From Paracraurococcus sp042666655 (GTDB lineage: Bacteria; Pseudomonadota; Alphaproteobacteria; Acetobacterales; Acetobacteraceae), in assembly GCF_042666655.1 (NCBI RefSeq), contig NZ_JBHTDE010000004.1:124001-188000 (forward strand): DNA of 64,000 nucleotides. The letters run 5' to 3'. Every line of letters begins with the position of its first letter. Position 1 is the first letter of the stretch. The notes beneath the pieces are model-generated. The model saw only the letters and a program-made list of their open reading frames with translations, was not told the origin of the DNA and did not search any database. Both the position numbers and the translations under genes were made by a program. Below are positions 59,191 through 64,000 of the stretch, piece after piece.

Positions 59191-60783
59191 ATGGCCATCA
59201 CCCATCCCAGCTTCGGCACGCTGGACGACGACCGCATCATCTTCTTCGACACCACGCTGCGTGACGGCGAACAGTCTCCCGGCTTCTCGATGAACCTCGA
59301 GGAGAAGCTGCGCATGGCCGAGGAACTGTCCGAGCTCGGCGTCGACGTGATCGAGGCCGGCTTCGCCATCGCCTCCCCCGGCGACTTCGAGAGCGTGCAG
59401 TCGATCGCGCAGAAATTCTCGAAGGACGGCCCGGTCATCGCCAGCCTCGGCCGCGCCAACCCGGCCGACATCCTGCGCAGCGCCGAGGCCTTGAAGCCCG
59501 CCGCCCGCAAGCGCATCCACATCGTCCTGGCGACCTCGGAACTCCACATGCGGGTCAAGCTGCGGCTGACGCCGGAGGAGGTGCTGGACCTGACGACCTC
59601 CAGCGTCACGCTGGGCCGGCAGCATTCCGACGACGTCGAGTGGTCGGCCGAGGACGGCAGCCGCTCCGACCCCGACTTCCTCTGCCGCTGCGTCGAGGCC
59701 GCCATCAAGGCGGGTGCGACCACCATCAACATCCCCGACACCGTCGGCTATTCGATGCCGGAGGACATGGCGCGGATCTTCCGCGACCTGCGCAACCGGG
59801 TCCCGGGCATCGAGAAGGTCGTGCTTTCTGCCCATAACCACAACGACCTGGGCATGGCGGTGGCGAACACCCTGGCCGCCATCCAGGCCGGCGTCCGGCA
59901 GATCGAGAGCACGATCAACGGCATCGGCGAGCGGGCCGGCAATGCCAGCCTCGAGGAAGTCGCCATGGCGCTGCGCACCCGGCGCGACGCTCTGCCCTTC
60001 AAGAACAACATCCAGACGCCGCGCATCCTGCGGACCTCGAAGCTGCTGGCGACCATCACCGGCTTCGACGTGCAGCCGAACAAGGCCGTCGTCGGCCGCA
60101 ACGCCTTCGCGCACGAATCGGGGATCCACCAGGACGGCGTGCTGAAGGACGCCTCGACCTACGAGATCATGACGCCCGAGAGCGTCGGCTGGACCACCAA
60201 TTCGCTGGTGCTCGGCAAGCATTCCGGCCGGGCCGCCTTCCGCGACAAGCTGAAGACCCTGGGCTATGGCGAGATGGGCGACAACGCCCTGAACGACGCC
60301 TTCCGCCGCTTCAAGGACATCGCCGACCGCAAGAAGGTGGTCTACGACGAGGACGTGGCGGCGCTGGTGGACGACGAGGTGGTCCGCGGCAACGACCGGG
60401 TGAAGCTGGTCGGCCTGACGGTGGCCACCGGCCTCGGCGTCCGGCCGATGGCGACGCTGGCTCTCGAAGTGGACGGCGAGCGGCGCGACGGCATGGCGAC
60501 CGGCGACGGCGCGGTGGACGCGACCTTCATCGCCATCCGCCAAGCCTTCCCGCACGACGTTTCGCTGAAGCTGTTCGCGGTGCAAAGCGTCACCGGCGGC
60601 ACCGACGCGCAGGCCCGCGTCACCGTGCGGCTGGAGGAAAACGGCAAGCTGGTGGACGGTCAGGGGTCGGATACCGACACCATCGTCGCATCGGCCCGGG
60701 CCTATGTGCATGCGCTGAACAAGCTGCTGGCGAAGCGCGAGCGGACCAAGCCGCCGGAATTCCAGGCCGCGCTGACCGCCTGA
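59191..60783 (+). CDS. leuA: 2-isopropylmalate synthase
   Basis: First committed enzyme of leucine synthesis: condenses acetyl-CoA with 2-oxoisovalerate. The 530-residue protein has the HMGL-like barrel with DTTLRDGEQSPGFSM, metal ligands in SAHNHNDLGMAVAN, and NAFAHESGIHQDG; the C-terminal 130 residues are the leucine-binding regulatory domain (SVTGGTDAQARVTVRL). AAGGA lies eight bases before the ATG. A leader peptide and attenuator lie just upstream. Confidence 0.97.
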   Translation: MAITHPSFGTLDDDRIIFFDTTLRDGEQSPGFSMNLEEKLRMAEELSELGVDVIEAGFAIASPGDFESVQSIAQKFSKDGPVIASLGRANPADILRSAEALKPAARKRIHIVLATSELHMRVKLRLTPEEVLDLTTSSVTLGRQHSDDVEWSAEDGSRSDPDFLCRCVEAAIKAGATTINIPDTVGYSMPEDMARIFRDLRNRVPGIEKVVLSAHNHNDLGMAVANTLAAIQAGVRQIESTINGIGERAGNASLEEVAMALRTRRDALPFKNNIQTPRILRTSKLLATITGFDVQPNKAVVGRNAFAHESGIHQDGVLKDASTYEIMTPESVGWTTNSLVLGKHSGRAAFRDKLKTLGYGEMGDNALNDAFRRFKDIADRKKVVYDEDVAALVDDEVVRGNDRVKLVGLTVATGLGVRPMATLALEVDGERRDGMATGDGAVDATFIAIRQAFPHDVSLKLFAVQSVTGGTDAQARVTVRLEENGKLVDGQGSDTDTIVASARAYVHALNKLLAKRERTKPPEFQAALTA

Positions 60784-60795
60784 GGACGCAGGGGC

Positions 60796-60837
60796 GCGGC
60801 ACCGGTCCTGCCCGGTGCCGCCCGCCTCATTCCTTTT
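60796..60837. terminator. leuA terminator, shared with nepR
   Basis: GCGGCACCGG forms a 10-bp stem with a TCCTGC loop; TTTTT follows 12 bases later on the plus strand. It lies between the convergent leuA and nepR ends. Confidence 0.7.
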
Positions 60838-61090
60838 TGGCTCGTTGGTCTTCCTCGATCATCCGGAGCAGCTCGTCCGGGATCGGCTCCTTCGCGACCG
60901 TGTCATAAAGCTGATGCAGCCCGCGACGGAGCCACAGGTCGAAGGCGTTGTCCACCTCCCCATCCTCCTGCTCCGCGCCGGCCTTGGCCGGATCGCCTGG
61001 TTTCTTTTGGTTCGTCTTGCCCATCGCCGCTGCCAGGAAGGACGGGCTGGCGGCGGCCCGGTCGAGGACCGCCACCCCACTCCGCATCAT
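60827..61090 (-). CDS. nepR: anti-sigma factor NepR
   Basis: An 87-residue protein whose last 40 residues match NepR: NAFDLWLRRGLHQLYDTVAKEPIPDELLRMIEE, including the conserved L-x-x-L-Y-D-x-V-x-x-E-P-I-P pattern. NepR holds ECF sigma of the EcfG class until phosphorylated PhyR takes it away. The first ATG lies six bases after the upstream sigma gene stop; a second in-frame ATG at 61024 gives the more typical 65 residues. It is the last gene of the minus-strand sigma operon. Confidence 0.85.
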   Translation of the reverse strand: MMRSGVAVLDRAAASPSFLAAAMGKTNQKKPGDPAKAGAEQEDGEVDNAFDLWLRRGLHQLYDTVAKEPIPDELLRMIEEDQRAKKE

Positions 61091-61096
61091 CGCAGC

Positions 61097-61741
61097 CTAG
61101 ACTCCGGCGCGGTATTCGCCAATGCCGATGACATCGGAACGCTCCGTGCGCGGCAACTGCCGCTCGGACCGCTCCTCGCCTGCCAGCCAGGTCTGTAGCT
61201 GGCGCCGGGCGCGGAACACGCGGCTCTTGGCGGTGCCCACCGCGCAGCCCGTCGCCTGCGCCACTTCCTCGTAGGAAAGTCCTTGCAGAACAACCATGAA
61301 CAGGGCTTCGCGCTGGTCGCTCGGCAGCCGCCCGAGCGCCCGGCTGAGCTCCTTCAGCACCATCCGGTCGTCATGCGCACCGCTGACCGCGAAGGCCGAC
61401 ATCGGCAGGTCGTCGATGTCCGTGGTCTCGCGCTGCTTGCGCAGAGTTGAAATAAAGCGGTTGCGCAGGATGCGGTGCATCCAGGCGGCGAAGTTGGTCC
61501 CGGGAGTGAAGCTCTCCTGCGCGGCGAGGGCATTCGCCACCGCATCCTGCACCAGATCCTCGGCCGCGGCGCGGTTTCGGGTCAAGGCCAGCGCCTGCAC
61601 CCGCAGCTTGGGCAACAGGGTGACGAGCTGCTTGTGGAACTCCGCGCTGGCCGGGCCGCCGCGCCGTGGCTTCGCCTGTACCGTCTCCGTATCCTGGTTC
61701 GTGTTCAGGTCCTGCGGCTGGGTCTTGGTCATGCCGTCCAT
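61097..61741 (-). CDS. ECF sigma factor next to NepR (EcfG-class)
   Basis: A 214-residue ECF sigma. Region 2 shows RNRAAAEDLVQDAVANALAA and FAAWMHRILRNRFISTLR; region 4 has LPSDQREALFMVVLQGLSYEEVAQ then GTAKSRVFRARRQLQTWL. Both regions fit the EcfG/general stress group. It ends six bases before nepR, so both are made together. The gene upstream on the same strand is another ECF sigma. A GGAAC lies 63 bases upstream, but no clear CGTT follows it at the right spacing. Confidence 0.85.
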   Translation of the reverse strand: MDGMTKTQPQDLNTNQDTETVQAKPRRGGPASAEFHKQLVTLLPKLRVQALALTRNRAAAEDLVQDAVANALAAQESFTPGTNFAAWMHRILRNRFISTLRKQRETTDIDDLPMSAFAVSGAHDDRMVLKELSRALGRLPSDQREALFMVVLQGLSYEEVAQATGCAVGTAKSRVFRARRQLQTWLAGEERSERQLPRTERSDVIGIGEYRAGV

Positions 61742-61809
61742 CGGTCGATCCCCTGCGAGCTTCTGATGACAGGTGATCGCCGATGGGGAAGGGTTGCATC
61801 GCGGTTCCG

Positions 61810-62313
61810 TTATGAATTCACACGGCCGAGAGCGACGGCGAGTTGGGTTCGCGCCCGCGACACCCGTGCCTTCATGGTGCCGACAGGCACGCCACAGATC
61901 GCCGCGGCCTCCACGTGGGAGAGTCCCTGCGGGCCGACCAGGATCACCGCCTCCCGCAGCAGTGGCGGCAGCGAGGCGATCGCCCGTGCCAGGTCGCGGA
62001 TCTGGCCCGGCGATTCCTGCAGGGGTGGCGCCGCATCCTCGGGCGGCGCGTCGTGCAGCCGCGCCGCTTCGCGCTTCCGCGCGCGCAGCTGCTCATGGAA
62101 GATGTTGCGCACGGTGGCCAGGCACCAGGCGCGCAGATCCTCCACGGGCTCCTCGCGCGCGTCGAGGCTGCGCAGGCTGCGCGCCAACGCTTCCTGCACC
62201 AGGTCGTCCGCCTCGGCGCGCGAACCGCAGAGAAATCGGGCGAAGGCGCGTAGTTCGGGCAACAATCCCGCGAGCGCGGTCCGCAGTCCCGTATCCGTGG
62301 CTTGTTCGGTCAC
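61810..62313 (-). CDS. second ECF sigma factor (EcfG-like)
   Basis: A 167-residue ECF sigma starting at GTG 62313. Region 2: LPELRAFARFLCGSRAEADDL then LVQEALARSLRS; region 4: PPLLREAVILVGPQGLSHVEA then AAAICGVPVGTMKARVSRAR. The last pattern, VGxxG-x-S-x-x-E-A-A-x-I-C-G-x-x-V-G-T, is closer to canonical EcfG than the downstream sigma. It diverges from phyR across 93 bases. The GTG start has no strong ribosome site, and no ATG is in frame. Confidence 0.8.
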   Translation of the reverse strand: MTEQATDTGLRTALAGLLPELRAFARFLCGSRAEADDLVQEALARSLRSLDAREEPVEDLRAWCLATVRNIFHEQLRARKREAARLHDAPPEDAAPPLQESPGQIRDLARAIASLPPLLREAVILVGPQGLSHVEAAAICGVPVGTMKARVSRARTQLAVALGRVNS

Positions 62314-62406
62314 CGGACGCTCAATATCAACCAGACCATATTGCAGCGAGGACGTCGGGCTTGTGCCAAAGATGACAACCCGAAGAGCGGTCGAGGCCTG
62401 ACCGCA

Positions 62407-63162
62407 ATGAGTGCAATGGACCGTGGCGCGTTGATCCGGGCGCTGCCCTATGCGCGGCGCTATGCGCGCGCGCTCACCGGCAGCCAGTCGCGCGGCGACG
62501 AGGTGGTGGCGGAGGCGCTGAAGCAGGTGCTGGCGGCGCCGCCGGCGAGCCTCGCCGTCGACCCCGGAGCGCGCGCCGCACTCTATGGCGCGATCGGCGA
62601 CCGGCTGCGTGACATGCACCTGCCGGCGACGCTCGACCTCTCCGACATGTCGCTGCTGCAGCGCATGCTGCTGCTGCTGACGGCGCTGGAGGAACAGCCG
62701 CTGACCGCCGCCGCGGCCGCCTGCCGGATCCTGCCGGCGACGGCCGAACTGGAACTGCGCCTGGCCCGCGATAGCCTGCGCACCGGCGTCGCCACCCGCG
62801 TGCTGATCATCGAGGACGAGCCGATCATCGCGCTCGACATCCAGGAGCTGGTGGAGCGCTGCGGCCACAGCGTCGTCGGCATCGCCGCGACCGAGGCTGA
62901 GGCGGTGGCGATCGCCGAGGCCGAGCGGCCCGGCCTGGTGCTGGCCGATATCAACCTCGGCGCAGGTGGTGACGGTGCCAGCGCGGTCGCCCGCATCCTG
63001 AAGCACCTGACCGCACCGGTGATCTTCGTCACTGCCTACCCCGAACGGCTGTTGACCGGGGAGGCGGTGGAGCCCGCCTTCGTCATCACCAAGCCCTTCG
63101 ACCCCACCACCCTGGCGGTGGCGACCTTCCAGGCGGTGACGCGGGGTGTCCGGCCGGTTTGA
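62407..63162 (+). CDS. phyR: PhyR-type response regulator (anti-anti-sigma)
   Basis: A 251-residue regulator with the PhyR order reversed from usual regulators: an N-terminal ECF-sigma-like domain (residues about 5-120, LPYARRYARALTGSQSRGDE and ALLQRMLLLLTALEE-type region 4) and a C-terminal receiver (RVLIIEDEPIIALDIQELV, phosphoacceptor in VLADINLG, VTAYPERLL and ITKPFDP). When phosphorylated it binds NepR and frees EcfG. The cognate HWE/HisKA2 kinase is not in the window. It starts at ATG 62407, divergent from the sigma operon. Confidence 0.93.
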   Translation: MSAMDRGALIRALPYARRYARALTGSQSRGDEVVAEALKQVLAAPPASLAVDPGARAALYGAIGDRLRDMHLPATLDLSDMSLLQRMLLLLTALEEQPLTAAAAACRILPATAELELRLARDSLRTGVATRVLIIEDEPIIALDIQELVERCGHSVVGIAATEAEAVAIAEAERPGLVLADINLGAGGDGASAVARILKHLTAPVIFVTAYPERLLTGEAVEPAFVITKPFDPTTLAVATFQAVTRGVRPV

Positions 63163-63212
63163 GCGCGGATTTGACCGGCGGCGGCGCGACCTTCCCGGTT
63201 CGTTGAGCATCG

Positions 63213-63237
63213 GCAACCGCGGCGTTAGGGCAGCGTT
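63213..63237 (+). promoter_or_regulatory. candidate EcfG promoter for the DUF1328 gene
   Basis: GCAAC (one mismatch to GGAAC) at 63213-63217 and CGTT at 63234-63237, 16 bases apart, 30 bases before the ATG. Confidence 0.45.
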
Positions 63238-63267
63238 CTCCGGCCGTACACGCAACGGAGGACGCGC

Positions 63268-63432
63268 ATGCTCTACTGGACCCTCATCTTTCTCGTCGTC
63301 GCGCTGGTCGCCGGGTTGTTCGGCTTCGGCGGCATCGCCTCGGCCTCCGCCGGGATCGCCAAGATCCTGTTTGCGATCTTCATCGTGCTGTTCCTCCTGT
63401 CGCTGGTTTTCGGCGTGGTACGCGGAGCCTAA
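63268..63432 (+). CDS. DUF1328 (YtjA family) membrane protein
   Basis: A 54-residue two-helix membrane protein, MLYWTLIFLVVALVAGLFGFG then IASASAGIAKILFAIFIVLFL, the diagnostic order of DUF1328, with G-F-G-G-I-A between the helices. Such proteins are often stress induced. ACGGAGG six bases before the ATG supports the start. It is absent from length-filtered gene calls because it is under 60 residues. It lies next to the general stress locus. Confidence 0.88.
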   Translation: MLYWTLIFLVVALVAGLFGFGGIASASAGIAKILFAIFIVLFLLSLVFGVVRGA

Positions 63433-63878
63433 GGGCGAGGGGCGTCGCGGCTTTCTCTCCGCCGTCGCGGCGCCCATGCCGGCCGGGGGGGCGTTTCAAT
63501 CCACCGCCGAACCGGTCCTTCGCCGGGCCGATGACCAGCTTTGACCCGGCATGCCCGCCACATCGTCGCCCAAAGCCAGCCGGTCGGCTAGCTTGAGTTC
63601 AGCGTGTGCAAGTTGGACAGCGGGACCTGGGCCACTTGGCGGGTGGCCAGCGATGGCTATGCCGCGCTCTCGATCTTCGGCCAGTTCTGTACGCCGTGGT
63701 GAGCCCTGCAGGTGGACGGCGACTGTATCGATGCCCATGCCGTCTCCGTCCGGGCTTTTTCGGCGGCGGCATGCTCCGCTGATCGCCAGCCAGGTGCCCG
63801 GCACTGTACCTTCGTACCCGGAGCTGTCCTGAAGCCGGGTGTCCATCTGTCGGCGAACCGGCCGACCGTACTCTCCGG
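63433..63878. other. 446-base spacer without a supported gene
   Basis: One plus-strand stretch (about 63605-63708) reads like protein (LDSGTWATWRVASDGYAALS, then a short tail and TGA) but has no ribosome site and a stop just before it. It may be a gene fragment. Nothing else is seen. Confidence 0.4.
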
Positions 63879-64000
63879 TCAGCGCCAGGCGGGTCGGCCC
63901 AGGTTGACGTCCCGCCCGCTGGTCAACGCCCCGCCGGCCGCCCCGGCGGCACCGCCGATCAGCGCCCCGGTGCCGGCACTGCCGCCGGTCAGCGCGCCGA
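63879..64000 (-). CDS. glycine-zipper surface protein, 5' partial
   Basis: The last 40 residues of a minus-strand frame that enters from beyond the window: a glycine zipper (GALTGGSAGTGALIGGAAGA followed by AGGALTSG) ending in RDVNLGRPAWR. This fits YMGG-like Gly-zipper or 17-kDa antigen-type envelope lipoproteins. The N-terminus is off the window, so the lipobox cannot be checked. Confidence 0.6.
   Translation of the reverse strand, partial: GALTGGSAGTGALIGGAAGAAGGALTSGRDVNLGRPAWR

Noticed and set aside
61804..61808. GGAAC upstream of the NepR-adjacent sigma gene as an EcfG promoter
   Set aside because: No CGTT at 16-18 bases; only a CATC-like sequence is present.
63605..63708. A protein-like plus-strand stretch ending FCTPW
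   Set aside because: A stop lies directly before it and no ribosome site is seen; at most a gene fragment.

Overview
The window is a GC-rich chromosomal stretch (third codon positions almost always G or C) from an alphaproteobacterium. Marker genes support that placement: a PhyR/NepR/ECF-sigma general stress locus, TrcR (DUF1013), an IalB-family protein next to rlmN, lysA followed by a TIGR02302-type membrane protein, and the plant/alphaproteobacterial type of glutamate-cysteine ligase. Three orphan Bug/TctC receptors and many small enzyme families suggest Acetobacteraceae (Roseomonas-like); that family assignment is inference. I saw no tRNA, rRNA, CRISPR array, prophage or transposase.

Layout. 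1-3.6 kb: end of gshA, a decayed MNT/HEPT toxin-antitoxin-like remnant, a GNAT and tldD. 3.7-10.8 kb: a 2014-residue cytoplasmic histidine kinase with 14 tandem PAS units, overlapping ctaA (heme A synthase). 10.9-14.7 kb: glycosyltransferase plus TVP38/DedA-like protein, 2-hydroxyacid dehydrogenase, exported hydrolase. 14.8-18.3 kb: pdxA2-DUF1537 kinase operon, a 6-oxocamphor-hydrolase-like crotonase, a YdcF protein. 18.3-26.9 kb: methyltransferase, ialB-rlmN, exported lipase, TctC plus MaoC pair, SemiSWEET, MFS, MaoC, GNAT. 27-38 kb: TlpA-like protein divergent from argH-lptM, then two TctC receptors, a hydrolase and an MFS carrier lying between lptM and lysA, then a TIGR02302 protein that seems to start at CTG. 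38-48 kb: a 1184-residue RTX protein, AbrB-family permease, phosphatase, small stress gene, SnoaL-like protein, enoyl-CoA hydratase, zinc alcohol dehydrogenase, lipoprotein and a 25-residue membrane peptide. 48-53.7 kb: four tandem OmpA-like outer-membrane proteins. 53.8-58.8 kb: purEK, two DUF465 genes, trcR, DUF1192, HTH regulator, hsp20, rpmE. 59-64 kb: leuA with a leucine-rich leader peptide, then nepR, two ECF sigma genes, divergent phyR, a DUF1328 gene, and the end of a glycine-zipper protein.

Regulation visible in the sequence. The stress locus has plausible targets inside the window: an EcfG-type promoter (GGAAC-N17-CGTT) precedes a 59-residue ORF at 44176 and a weaker one precedes the DUF1328 gene. 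leuA has a leader ORF with seven Leu codons among nine and mutually exclusive pairings that could hide its ribosome-binding site. hsp20 has a long 5' leader with a ROSE-like motif. Three families of intergenic repeats recur at gene ends.
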